Source: Solobacterium sp.
Lineage (GTDB): Bacteria > Bacillota_I > Bacilli_A > Erysipelotrichales > Erysipelotrichaceae
Reading direction: 5' to 3'
Assembly: GCA_017430925.1 (NCBI GenBank)
Contig: JAFRMA010000073.1
Coordinates: 1 to 44,970 of the forward strand
DNA length: 44,970 nucleotides
Under the pieces are notes generated by a model. That model saw only the letters and a list, made by a program, of their open reading frames with translations. It did not search any database and had not been told where the DNA came from. A program made the translations under genes and the position numbers. How positions within the stretch are numbered: the stretch's first letter is position 1; the number at the start of each line of letters is the position of its first letter. Positions 10,025 through 17,594 of this stretch are shown piece after piece.

Positions 10025-11590
10025 ATGAATGACAGAACTATAAGTAAAAGAGAGCGTTATTTTCTGATTGCTGCATCCGCAGTGATTTTTCTTCTGCCAT
10101 TTATACTTGTCGGAATAAAAGAAAACATCTTCATGGATGAAGCGCTATCCCTGACATGCACGAATTTATCACCCGAGGAATTTCAGTCAATTGACGGATG
10201 GAGCGGAACACCAGATGCCTTCTTTACGATGATCTTCGGCACATCACAGCCATTTCAGTACAGGCAGGTATATTTAAATGCGACAGAGGATGTTCATCCG
10301 CCGTTCTATTTTTTCCTTCTTCATACTGTTTCATCGTTTTTTCCGGGACGATATTCATTGTTGTTCCCGGTGGTGATTAACGCTGTTTTCGGGGTTGGCA
10401 TACTCTGGATGTTTCATGGTATCCTCCACCTGCTGATCAAGGGAGAAGAGGCACGTATGGTCTGTTGTTTATTCCTGCTTGTTTCTGCTGCCCTCTGGAA
10501 TGATTTATCTTTTCTCCGGATGTATGTCATGTCAGGTTTCTTTGTTACTGCTCTGACTTATCTGCTGCTCAGCCTCGATCAAAAGCCAAAATACTATAAA
10601 ATCAGGTTGTTCCTGATTATCTTCCTGGGAATCATGACACATTATCATTTCCTAATTTATCTTTTTGGAATTGGTGTTGTATATCTTATTGTTCTTATGA
10701 GACGCAGAGAGTATGACTTGATCCGGGAAAGTATTCTTGTGGCTGTTTCAGGGATACTGTTGTCAGTTGTTTCGTTTCCGGCAATCTTCCGGCAGATTCT
10801 CTCTTCCAAACGGGGAGTGGAAGCACAGGTAAATATTCTTGAACTAGGAACTTATCCGGGACGGATCTTGTTTTTCCTCAGATCTTTTGGAGAGGATTTC
10901 TTTGGTGTAGGATGGTTTGCCGCTGTTGTGATCGTTATCACAGGAATGATTCTGATCTATCTGTTCAGACGCGGCAAGGAAAGATTCCATGAGAAAGTGC
11001 TTCTGGTACTGTTCCCGCAGATTTTCTTCTTTATTCTGGTGAGTCTGACCGTGCGCTTTTCATCCCTTCGGTATATGTATCCCATCTACCCGATGTTTCT
11101 GATCCTTTGTTGTGTTGTTGTATATTACACTACTGTGAGGATCCGTGGTATGGAGCGTCATTCCGTAAAGATTCTTGCGGGCTTTGTGCTTGCTGCTTCG
11201 TTATTCTCATTCTTCAGTAATCGTTTTCCTCATCTTTATCGCGGAGATGCGCAGAAGAGAGAGGTGTTGTCCGGATACCGTGATCTTGACTGTATCTATT
11301 TATATGCGGAAGAAGGGGAGTACGCTGCTCTGTACGCGGATTGTGAAGAAGTGAAGTTATATAAGACGCTGACGGTGATGAAACTGTACAGCGATACATC
11401 GGTGAATGAGGATCTTGCGGAAAAAGAGCGCCTGATGATCGTCATTGATGACGGGTGGTTTTATCAAAGTAATGATCCTGCAGAAGTCATACGGGATTTC
11501 TGTGAAGAACATGATCTTCCGGCAAATGTTACAGAGATCGGCAAGTTTTCCAATGACACACGTACATATTTATGTAGTAAAGGAGAATGA
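10025..11590 (+). CDS. Membrane glycosyltransferase, GT39/PMT-like
   Basis: 521-residue polytopic membrane protein with about ten hydrophobic helices between residues 12 and 400 and a soluble tail of about 110 residues. The GT-C hallmarks are present: acidic D38-E39 in the first loop (FMDEALS) and D89-H91-P-P in the second (DVHPPFYFFLLH), as in polyprenyl-phosphate-dependent mannosyl and arabinosyl transferases. It would move a sugar from a lipid carrier to an acceptor outside the membrane; donor and acceptor are unknown. No good ribosome binding site precedes the ATG and the promoter points to a leaderless message. Confidence 0.75.
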   Translation: MNDRTISKRERYFLIAASAVIFLLPFILVGIKENIFMDEALSLTCTNLSPEEFQSIDGWSGTPDAFFTMIFGTSQPFQYRQVYLNATEDVHPPFYFFLLHTVSSFFPGRYSLLFPVVINAVFGVGILWMFHGILHLLIKGEEARMVCCLFLLVSAALWNDLSFLRMYVMSGFFVTALTYLLLSLDQKPKYYKIRLFLIIFLGIMTHYHFLIYLFGIGVVYLIVLMRRREYDLIRESILVAVSGILLSVVSFPAIFRQILSSKRGVEAQVNILELGTYPGRILFFLRSFGEDFFGVGWFAAVVIVITGMILIYLFRRGKERFHEKVLLVLFPQIFFFILVSLTVRFSSLRYMYPIYPMFLILCCVVVYYTTVRIRGMERHSVKILAGFVLAASLFSFFSNRFPHLYRGDAQKREVLSGYRDLDCIYLYAEEGEYAALYADCEEVKLYKTLTVMKLYSDTSVNEDLAEKERLMIVIDDGWFYQSNDPAEVIRDFCEEHDLPANVTEIGKFSNDTRTYLCSKGE

Positions 11591-11696
11591 CCCGGAAAAA
11601 TTGAACAACGTGATCATTACTGCTTATGATGAACTTTATGATAGAATTCTTGATGGTCTGACTAAAGATTACGCGATAACGGAGAAAGAGGTAACT
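11591..11696 (+). other. Coding-like stretch in frame with the HAD gene
   Basis: Between the glycosyltransferase stop and the HAD ATG the HAD frame stays open and reads as plausible protein (for example NNVIITAYDELYDRI then LDGLTKDYAITEK). It is either an N-terminal extension begun at a TTG or GTG, or the tail of a lost gene. The only strong ribosome binding site here (AAAGGAG at 11579-11585) does not sit at a proper distance from TTG or GTG in this frame. Confidence 0.3.
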
Positions 11697-12530
11697 ATGG
11701 CAAACGATACTGTATATACAAAAAAAGCACTGTTCCTGGACCTGGACGGAACCCTCCTGGATGACAAAAAGCAGATCTCTGATACAGACAGAGCCGCAAT
11801 CAACAGGATGTTACAGGAAGGCCATAGTGTGATCATTGCGACAGGACGTCCGCTTTCCAGTGCCTGCGCACAGGCAGAAAAACTCGGATTGACCGGAGAG
11901 GGGTGTTACCTCATCTCATATAACGGAGGAATACTCTATGATACAGCGCACCAAACGGTGATTTATAAAAAAACGATTCCGTTTGCCGCCGTATCTGCTG
12001 TTTTTAACGAAGCAGTCAGAAGAGGCCTGCACATCCAGACGTATGACGGGGAAGATGTGGTAGCTTTACCCGCCGGCAACGAAGAATTCCTGAAGTATTA
12101 TGAAAAGAATACAGGTATGCATTACCACTATATTCAGGATCTGAAAGAACTCACGGATGAACCGGTAAAAATGCTGATGATCGATCTGGAACATCCGGAA
12201 CGTCTGGAAGAGATGCGCGGATGGATTGCCGCTTTTGAGGGAGAATATCTCGATTCGTTCTTCTCCAGTGCTACGTATCTTGAAATCGTAAGTAAGGGTC
12301 TGAACAAGGGAGACGCCTTGCGTCAGATGGCGTCACTTATTGGCGTACCCATGGAGAATACGATTGCGGCAGGGGATGCAGCCAATGACCTTGCGATGAT
12401 CCGGGCAGCGCATACCGGTTGTGCCATGGCAAACGCCACAGAAGAAGTCAAAGCTTCCGCGGATTATATTACCCAGGCAGATAACAACCACAGCGGTGTA
12501 GCAGAAATCATTGAACGCTTTGTTCTTTAA
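11697..12530 (+). CDS. Cof-type HAD-IIB hydrolase
   Basis: 277-residue cytosolic phosphatase of the Cof/YidA group. Motif I is D15-L-D17-G-T, motif II is in IIATGRP, the motif III lysine is in SKGLNKGDAL, and motif IV is GDAANDLAMI. A C2-type cap lies between. The ATG at 11697 has GAAAGAGG upstream and gives the usual family start just before motif I. Likely acts on a sugar phosphate or a flavin/pyridoxal phosphate; substrate not predictable. It lies ahead of the GntR gene, which has its own promoter. Confidence 0.88.
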   Translation: MANDTVYTKKALFLDLDGTLLDDKKQISDTDRAAINRMLQEGHSVIIATGRPLSSACAQAEKLGLTGEGCYLISYNGGILYDTAHQTVIYKKTIPFAAVSAVFNEAVRRGLHIQTYDGEDVVALPAGNEEFLKYYEKNTGMHYHYIQDLKELTDEPVKMLMIDLEHPERLEEMRGWIAAFEGEYLDSFFSSATYLEIVSKGLNKGDALRQMASLIGVPMENTIAAGDAANDLAMIRAAHTGCAMANATEEVKASADYITQADNNHSGVAEIIERFVL

Positions 12531-12557
12531 TTCTTTGTGATAAAATAAACAAATTGA

Positions 12558-12586
12558 TTGCACAAGTGAGAGAGAACTGTTATACT
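12558..12586 (+). promoter_or_regulatory. Sigma-A promoter of the GntR regulator gene
   Basis: TTGCAC (12558-12563), a 17-base spacer and TATACT (12581-12586). Transcription would start near 12593, placing the palindrome at 12610-12626 just downstream. Confidence 0.7.
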
Positions 12587-12609
12587 GTATTCGCAGGAAA
12601 TCGGACGTC

Positions 12610-12626
12610 ATGACATCTGATGTCAT
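12610..12626 (+). promoter_or_regulatory. Palindromic operator, probable autoregulation site
   Basis: ATGACATC-t-GATGTCAT is a perfect 8+8 dyad about 17 bases downstream of the predicted transcription start of the GntR gene. GGACGTC lies directly before it. The same GACGTC/GATGTC words recur in the operator ahead of the esterase operon at 13885-13920, so one regulator probably binds both. Confidence 0.65.
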
Positions 12627-12679
12627 ATAAATCATCATTTTCTTTGATTGCTCTGATACCAGACTGGAGTTTATTTATT

Positions 12680-13369
12680 ATGGAAAGCCAAATGATTATA
12701 CAGACAGAAACTCTTTCGGAAATCGTTGCGGAAAAAATAACAGAAATCATCAAAAGCAGAGGTCTTGTTGCCGGAGATCAGATTCCTACCGAACTTGAGC
12801 TTATTGAAATGCTGGGTGTAGGACGCAGCTCGGTACGAGAAGCAATCAAGACTCTGGTCTCAAGAAATGTATTGGAGATCCGGAGAGGGAAGGGAACCTT
12901 TATCTGTCAAAAACCGGTACTTCCCGAAGATCCGCTTGGTTTATCCTTTTCTCCGGACAAAGTCAAAACATACAAGGATCTGCTTGCGGTACGGATGGTG
13001 CTGGAACCGTGGATGGCAGGTGAAGCTGCCAAAAAAGCAACAGAAGAAGATATCAGAAAAATCTATGATCTCTGCGGAGAAGTGGAAAGACAGATCTTAG
13101 CCGGAGAAGAGCATATGGAAAAGGATAGGGAATTTCATACTGCTATCGCTGAGAGTACCAAAAATGAAGTGATTCCCGCGATCATTCCGCATATCATTAA
13201 ATCCGTAAGTTTGTTTATCGAGATGACACATAACACACTTGGCAACGAAACAATTGAAACACACAGAGCAATTTGTGAGGCTATCGCAAGGCATGACAGT
13301 GCAGCAGCAGAAAGAGCCATGAGGAATCATATACGGTATAACGAAGAAGCAATCGGTATAAAACATTAA
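12680..13369 (+). CDS. FadR-subfamily GntR transcriptional regulator
   Basis: 229-residue regulator with an N-terminal winged helix (about 8-75, recognition region GVGRSSVREAIKTL) and a C-terminal FCD ligand domain (about 98-225). The FCD metal or ligand site is complete: D149, H153, H195 and H217, typical of members sensing carboxylates such as sugar acids. The ATG at 12680 has GGAG ten bases upstream; an alternative ATG at 12692 has GGAAAG close before it. A perfect dyad between promoter and gene suggests autorepression, and a related operator precedes the operon starting at 13948. A rho-independent terminator follows, so the gene is a single unit. Confidence 0.9.
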   Translation: MESQMIIQTETLSEIVAEKITEIIKSRGLVAGDQIPTELELIEMLGVGRSSVREAIKTLVSRNVLEIRRGKGTFICQKPVLPEDPLGLSFSPDKVKTYKDLLAVRMVLEPWMAGEAAKKATEEDIRKIYDLCGEVERQILAGEEHMEKDREFHTAIAESTKNEVIPAIIPHIIKSVSLFIEMTHNTLGNETIETHRAICEAIARHDSAAAERAMRNHIRYNEEAIGIKH

Positions 13370-13388
13370 ATCCTCTATGGAATAATTC

Positions 13389-13447
13389 AACTCCTTTTTC
13401 CCTGATGGATAAAGCAGAATTCATCTTGATGGAAGAGGAGTTTTTTT
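13389..13447 (+). terminator. Intrinsic terminator of the GntR gene
   Basis: Stem AACTCCTTTTTCC against GGAAGAGGAGTT (one bulge), a long loop and a run of seven or more T. It separates the regulator from the following intergenic region. Confidence 0.7.
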
Positions 13448-13518
13448 ATTCTTTTCGTAAAGTAACAGGCCTGAAAACCGGTATATAACTTTGATGATAC
13501 TTATATTACAAAAAGAAA

Positions 13519-13533
13519 ATGTAACCGCTTACT
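13519..13533 (+). promoter_or_regulatory. CcpA cre site
   Basis: ATGTAACCGCTTACT matches the cre consensus WTGNAANCGNWNNCW at every fixed position. It lies just upstream of the -35 box at 13542, centred about 50 bases before the predicted transcription start, a position compatible with activation rather than simple blocking. Confidence 0.6.
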
Positions 13534-13541
13534 TTCGGTGC

Positions 13542-13569
13542 TTGACATCTGTGGCATAACATATATGAT
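13542..13569 (+). promoter_or_regulatory. Strong sigma-A promoter for a short transcript
   Basis: TTGACA (13542-13547), a 16-base spacer and TATGAT (13564-13569). Transcription would begin near 13576. No ORF with a ribosome binding site follows before the terminator at 13714. The -35 overlaps TGACATCTG, a half-match to the GntR operator. Confidence 0.65.
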
Positions 13570-13575
13570 GGAATT

Positions 13576-13754
13576 GTGAAAACAAAAGAGGAAGAATAAT
13601 CTTTCCTTCAAATCTTTGCGTATAATACATATCTGCAAATAGATTATCCGGTTTGTTGTATTTTTGCGTTTATGGCAAATCCGGTACCTGAAAACAAAAC
13701 TTACACCTAATCTAAACATCTAAAAAATCGTGCTTGATTATCTAGATGTTTTTT
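13576..13754 (+). ncRNA. Candidate small RNA or attenuated leader, about 180 nt
   Basis: This stretch is bounded by a strong promoter and an intrinsic terminator and has no credible coding sequence. The only ORFs are a few codons long and lack ribosome binding sites. It can fold: CCGGTTTG (13648-13655) pairs with CAAATCCGG (13676-13684) with one bulge. It lies within the 578-base gap between the GntR gene and the operon that the same regulator probably controls. It could be a free-standing small RNA under CcpA control or an attenuator leader for the operon; the second promoter downstream favours the first. Confidence 0.45.
13714..13754 (+). terminator. Intrinsic terminator of the candidate small RNA
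   Basis: Perfect nine-base-pair stem AAACATCTA/TAGATGTTT with a 20-base loop and a six-T run. Confidence 0.65.
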
Positions 13755-13848
13755 CTTTCCAGGCAGAACTGTCAAATAGGCGGTCAGGGAAGAACAGTGT
13801 CCGGCAATCACGCAGGATCATAAAGCATTAATATACATCATTTAGCAA

Positions 13849-13863
13849 TTGACAGCGCTTACA
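13849..13863 (+). promoter_or_regulatory. CcpA cre site over the -35 box
   Basis: TTGACAGCGCTTACA fits the cre consensus WTGNAANCGNWNNCW at all but one fixed position. It begins exactly on the -35 hexamer, where CcpA binding would exclude RNA polymerase. Carbon catabolite repression of the operon is the natural reading. Confidence 0.5.
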
Positions 13864-13877
13864 TTACAGTTTATGAT
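13849..13877 (+). promoter_or_regulatory. Sigma-A promoter of the ten-gene operon
   Basis: TTGACA (13849-13854), a 17-base spacer and TATGAT (13872-13877). The predicted start near 13884 gives a leader of about 64 bases whose first 37 bases are the operator. Confidence 0.75.
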
Positions 13878-13884
13878 GGTCTTG

Positions 13885-13920
13885 TCAGACGTCAGATGTC
13901 TGATGACGGACGTCAGATGT
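13885..13920 (+). promoter_or_regulatory. Operator for the GntR regulator, dyad plus direct repeat
   Basis: TCAGACGTCAGATGTCTGA (13885-13903) is a dyad with one mismatched pair. GACGTCAGATGT occurs at 13888-13899 and again at 13909-13920, 21 bases apart, two turns of the helix. It starts at the predicted transcription start. The words match the perfect dyad ahead of the GntR gene at 12610-12626. Confidence 0.65.
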
Positions 13921-13947
13921 TACGCCGGAGAAAGAGAGGTTGGATGG

Positions 13948-14793
13948 ATGGCTTTATTACAATTCACTTTTGAAAGTCAATACTTACATAACAACACAAT
14001 GATTTCTGTGATTCTGCCGGATAGACCCCACAGTGTTGATGCTGAGGATTTTTATACCAACGGTAAGAAATACAGAGTTTTATGGCTGCTTCATGGTACA
14101 TACGGAGATCACTCTGACTGGGTCAGAAAGAGTATGATTGAAATCTATGCCCGTGAGAAGAACCTGATCTGTGTTATGCCCAGTGGTCTTAACGCAGACT
14201 ATGAGAACTGGCCTGGTTTCGGCCTTGGCTTCGATATGGATTCCTTCCTGGTGAAAGAACTCATGCCGATGATCTACAACTGGTTCCCCGCTTCTTCGAA
14301 GAAAGAGGACAACTATATTGCCGGTCTCTCCATGGGAGGAAGAGGATGTCTCAAATATCTGCTGAAATATCCGGAACTCTTCGCATCAGGGGCTGTTCTT
14401 TCTGCTTCTCCGCGTCCGGTGGAAAACATTGACTGGGAAGGTACACAGAAAGGCGAACATATGCAGAGTATGTCAAATCTGCGCTTCCGCAACCAGGTTG
14501 CAAATGCCGGCGGTAAAGAGGCATACCTGCGTGACTACAACTTTTTCGACAAAGTATTTGAAATGCATAAAGCCGGAACACTTCCGAAGATGATCTTCGG
14601 CTGCGGCGATAAGGACTTCGGTTATGACGCCTTCTGTTACTTCAGAGATAAATGTAAGGAAGAGGGCGTACCGATCGAATTTGATGAGATGCCGGATTTA
14701 GGCCATGAATGGCGTTTCTGGGATCCGTTTATTCAGAAAGCTTTCAGATTCTGGGGCTTTGAGACAGACGAGGAAACCAAGAAACTTCTGTAA
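13948..14793 (+). CDS. Alpha/beta-hydrolase esterase (esterase D / tributyrin esterase type)
   Basis: 281-residue cytosolic esterase of the PF00756 group. WLLHGTYGDHSDW is at about 47-58, the nucleophile S128 is in GLSMGG, the acid is D221 or D223 in CGDKDFG, and H253 in LGHEW completes the triad. The ATG at 13948 is chosen because GAGAGG lies eight bases upstream; codons in frame before it fall in the operator. First gene of the operon. Relatives hydrolyse short acyl or hydroxycinnamoyl esters and S-formylglutathione. Here it is probably the first deacylation step after uptake, but the substrate is inferred only from context. Confidence 0.85.
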   Translation: MALLQFTFESQYLHNNTMISVILPDRPHSVDAEDFYTNGKKYRVLWLLHGTYGDHSDWVRKSMIEIYAREKNLICVMPSGLNADYENWPGFGLGFDMDSFLVKELMPMIYNWFPASSKKEDNYIAGLSMGGRGCLKYLLKYPELFASGAVLSASPRPVENIDWEGTQKGEHMQSMSNLRFRNQVANAGGKEAYLRDYNFFDKVFEMHKAGTLPKMIFGCGDKDFGYDAFCYFRDKCKEEGVPIEFDEMPDLGHEWRFWDPFIQKAFRFWGFETDEETKKLL

Positions 14794-14840
14794 TTGTCTT
14801 GTTGCTAAGAATCTGAGAACTATAAAAATAGGAGGAAAAT

Positions 14841-16469
14841 ATGAAAAAATTCTTATCTTCATTGTCAGCGTTAGCACTTGCTGTTACGTTGACAGCATGC
14901 TCCGGCGGAGGCAGCGCAAGCACCCCTGCAGCGAGTGATGCACCTGTAAACGACGGACCGAAAGAAATCACCGTTACAACATCTAACAACGGTTGGGATC
15001 TTTCACCTTTCGGTGCTGACACCGGAACACGTTATGTCACCTGGAACAACATCTACGATGTGCTCTGCGCACGTGTTGAGTTCGGTGATGACGTAGACGA
15101 TCTGGAGATGGATATAGCCAAGAGCGTTAAGATTTCCGATGACGGCCTGACAGCAGAAATCGAAATCTATGACTATGTCAAAGACAGCAAGGGTAATCCG
15201 ATCACAGCCAAGGACGTAGAAGAATGCTATAACTATGCAATCACACTTGGCGGACGTTCTACCTTTACTCTGGTAAACCAGTTCATGGAAAGCATTAAGG
15301 CTACTGGTGACTATACACTGACACTGAAACTGAAGAAGCTCTCTGCCGGCGCCATGGCTACCTGCCTCTCTGTAATCCCGATCTGTAACTGGGAATGGTT
15401 CAATACTGCAGATGATGTTGAAAAGACAACAAATCCTGCATGTACAGGTCCTTACTACATTGATGACATGGTTATGGACTCCTACATCACTCTGAAGAAG
15501 AGCGATTACTGGCAGACCGATGATTCTCTGAGAACATACATGGGTCATCAGCCGTTTGACACCATTTACTACAAGATGATGACAGAACCTTCCATGAGAA
15601 CTGTTGCTCTTGAAAATGGTGAAGTAGACGCTGCGGATATCAGTGCTGCTGACATCAAGTTCTTCATGGATGACAACGGAAAACCGCTGGAAGGCTACAA
15701 TATCATGCAGTATGCAGGCGGCGGATATACAGCTCTGATGTTCAACTGCGCTCCGAATTCCGGACCTCTGTGGAACAACAAGGAACTGAGACAGGCAATC
15801 TGCTATGCCATCGATAACAAACAGGTAATGTATGGTGCTGACCAGACAGATGAAACAGCGCATGTTCTGAAAGACTTCTGCGACAGCATTGCCGGTGACT
15901 ATCTCACAAAGTGGGACAGCGAAGACTACTATGATTACAACCTGGATAAGGCAAAAGAACTCTTCGCACAGTCCGGATACAAACCTGGTGAACTGAAACT
16001 GAGACTCCAGATCATCAATGGTGCAGCAATGAACTCTGCAGCAACAGTTATCCAGAATGAACTGGCAGCCATCGGTATTGAAGTTGAGATTCTCCCGTAT
16101 GACCTGGCACTGTTCGCAACCTATAAGATGGACTTCACACAGTGGGATCTGCTGATGGACTCCTATTCCACCAAGGGTTATCTGACCGATGGTTGGAACA
16201 GAATCGATCATGGCGACAGAAACGGTGTTGATGACCCGAAACTTCAGGAACTGTTTGAAAACGCAATGTACAACCACACAGACGAAGATCTGGATGCGTT
16301 CCATCAGTATCTGAAAGAACAGGCGTATGCAATCGGTCTGTATGCGCAGAACTCCTTCGAAGTTGCTCAGGACAAGATTGTTGAAATGGATCGTGATGGT
16401 CTTGGAAGAATCAATGTTCCGGCATTCAAGATCGCGGATGACTACGTAACTGTAGTACCTGCAAAATAG
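14841..16469 (+). CDS. ABC transporter substrate-binding lipoprotein, family 5
   Basis: Extracytoplasmic solute-binding protein of the peptide/nickel/opine family (SBP_bac_5), 542 residues. Signal peptide with lipobox LTAC (Cys20), then a Gly/Ser/Ala linker. Domain landmarks such as AKDVEECYNYAITLGG, LRQAICYAIDNKQV and the C-terminal ELAAIGIEVEI pattern are present. AGGAGG lies ahead of the ATG, 47 bases after the esterase. It delivers ligand to the two permeases downstream. Family 5 proteins bind oligopeptides but also oligosaccharides and conjugates; the sugar-acid enzymes around it argue against a simple peptide ligand. A stable hairpin follows the stop. Confidence 0.92.
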   Translation: MKKFLSSLSALALAVTLTACSGGGSASTPAASDAPVNDGPKEITVTTSNNGWDLSPFGADTGTRYVTWNNIYDVLCARVEFGDDVDDLEMDIAKSVKISDDGLTAEIEIYDYVKDSKGNPITAKDVEECYNYAITLGGRSTFTLVNQFMESIKATGDYTLTLKLKKLSAGAMATCLSVIPICNWEWFNTADDVEKTTNPACTGPYYIDDMVMDSYITLKKSDYWQTDDSLRTYMGHQPFDTIYYKMMTEPSMRTVALENGEVDAADISAADIKFFMDDNGKPLEGYNIMQYAGGGYTALMFNCAPNSGPLWNNKELRQAICYAIDNKQVMYGADQTDETAHVLKDFCDSIAGDYLTKWDSEDYYDYNLDKAKELFAQSGYKPGELKLRLQIINGAAMNSAATVIQNELAAIGIEVEILPYDLALFATYKMDFTQWDLLMDSYSTKGYLTDGWNRIDHGDRNGVDDPKLQELFENAMYNHTDEDLDAFHQYLKEQAYAIGLYAQNSFEVAQDKIVEMDRDGLGRINVPAFKIADDYVTVVPAK

Positions 16470-16528
16470 TTTGACGGAAGTATTACTCTATAGGCTTAAG
16501 AACCAAACGAGCTATGTAAATCAGGAAT

Positions 16529-16554
16529 GTTACGCGCCCGGATGGGCGCGTAAC
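16529..16554 (+). other. Strong intercistronic hairpin without U-tract
   Basis: Perfect 11-base-pair stem GTTACGCGCCC/GGGCGCGTAAC with a GGAT tetraloop between the binding-protein and permease genes. With no T-run it is unlikely to be a full terminator. It would protect the upstream message end and help make more binding protein than permease, as known for other ABC operons. Confidence 0.65.
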
Positions 16555-16622
16555 TATTCAGATAGCTTACTACAGTAAATCCACATGAAGACATTATTCA
16601 GAACACAGGAGGAGAATCATTC

Positions 16623-17594
16623 ATGGGAAGATATGTAATGAAACGTATCCTGCAGATCATTCCTATTATTCTGATAGTATCGATTCTTATCTTTGCTATC
16701 ATGAGCCTGGTACCCAGTGATCCAATCACAATTATCATGTCGCAGACCAGCGCTACTGCAGAAGAAATTGAAGCAGCAAGAGAAGCGGCCGGATATAATG
16801 ATCCTTTCATGATCCGACTGGGGAACTATCTTAGAAAACTATATCTCCACGGTGATATGGGAAATTCTTTCAAAACCGGATCTCCGGTAATGACAGATCT
16901 TCTCAGCAGACTCCCGATCACATTCCGTCTGGCTTTCGGAAGTATTTTCGTCGCAGTTGTGATTGGTATCCCTCTGGGAGTTCTTTCCGCCGTGCGTGCC
17001 GGTACACTTACTGACAGAATGACCATGTTCTTTACGCTGATGCTCAATTCCATGCCGAACTTCTGGCTGGCTTTGATGCTGGTACTTTTATTTGCGCTCA
17101 GATTGAAATTGTTGCCATCTAACGGTACCGGCGGGCTGGATCACTATATCCTGCCTGTAATCGCCAATTCCATCGGTGCTGTTGCAGGTATTGCAAGACA
17201 GACACGTGCCAGTGTCCTTGAAGTTATCCGGTCTGACTTTGTTACCACGGCAAGATCCAAGGGACTCAGCGAAAGAGTCGTAATCTGGAAGCATGCACTT
17301 CCTAATGGTCTGATTCCTGTCATTACATCCTGCGGTACTTTCTTTGGAAGACTTCTGGGTGGATCCATGGTCATTGAAATGACATTCTCACTTCCGGGTG
17401 TAGGATCTTACATGATCAACGGTATCAATAACAGAGACTATGACTGTGTGCAGGGCGCAATGCTCTATATTGCATTTATCTTTGCAATCACCATGCTTGT
17501 TGTAGACCTGCTTTATGCTTTTATTGATCCGCGTATCAAGGCACAGTATGCAGCCGGAAGCGCGAAGAAAGTCAAGAAGGGGGCGACAGCATGA
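16623..17594 (+). CDS. ABC transporter permease, DppB/OppB type
   Basis: 323-residue inner-membrane permease with about six transmembrane helices. It has the typical N-terminal helix and SLVPSDPI segment, a periplasm-side loop (about 40-90), and the EAA coupling loop VTTARSKGLSERVVIWKHAL at about 205-224. GGAGGAG precedes the ATG. It pairs with the second permease, whose ATG overlaps its stop (ATGA), to form the channel of the family 5 importer. Ligand as for the binding protein: unknown. Confidence 0.92.
   Translation: MGRYVMKRILQIIPIILIVSILIFAIMSLVPSDPITIIMSQTSATAEEIEAAREAAGYNDPFMIRLGNYLRKLYLHGDMGNSFKTGSPVMTDLLSRLPITFRLAFGSIFVAVVIGIPLGVLSAVRAGTLTDRMTMFFTLMLNSMPNFWLALMLVLLFALRLKLLPSNGTGGLDHYILPVIANSIGAVAGIARQTRASVLEVIRSDFVTTARSKGLSERVVIWKHALPNGLIPVITSCGTFFGRLLGGSMVIEMTFSLPGVGSYMINGINNRDYDCVQGAMLYIAFIFAITMLVVDLLYAFIDPRIKAQYAAGSAKKVKKGATA

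Noticed and set aside
13501..13719. 72-codon reverse-strand frame in the regulatory gap
   Set aside because: Rich in Phe, Ile, Arg and Cys, no ribosome binding site, and it runs across cre and promoter elements.
15003..16304. 433-codon open frame on the reverse strand opposite the binding-protein gene
   Set aside because: It is wholly antisense to a clear family 5 binding protein, is rich in Cys, Ile and Val as shadow frames are, and matches no family.
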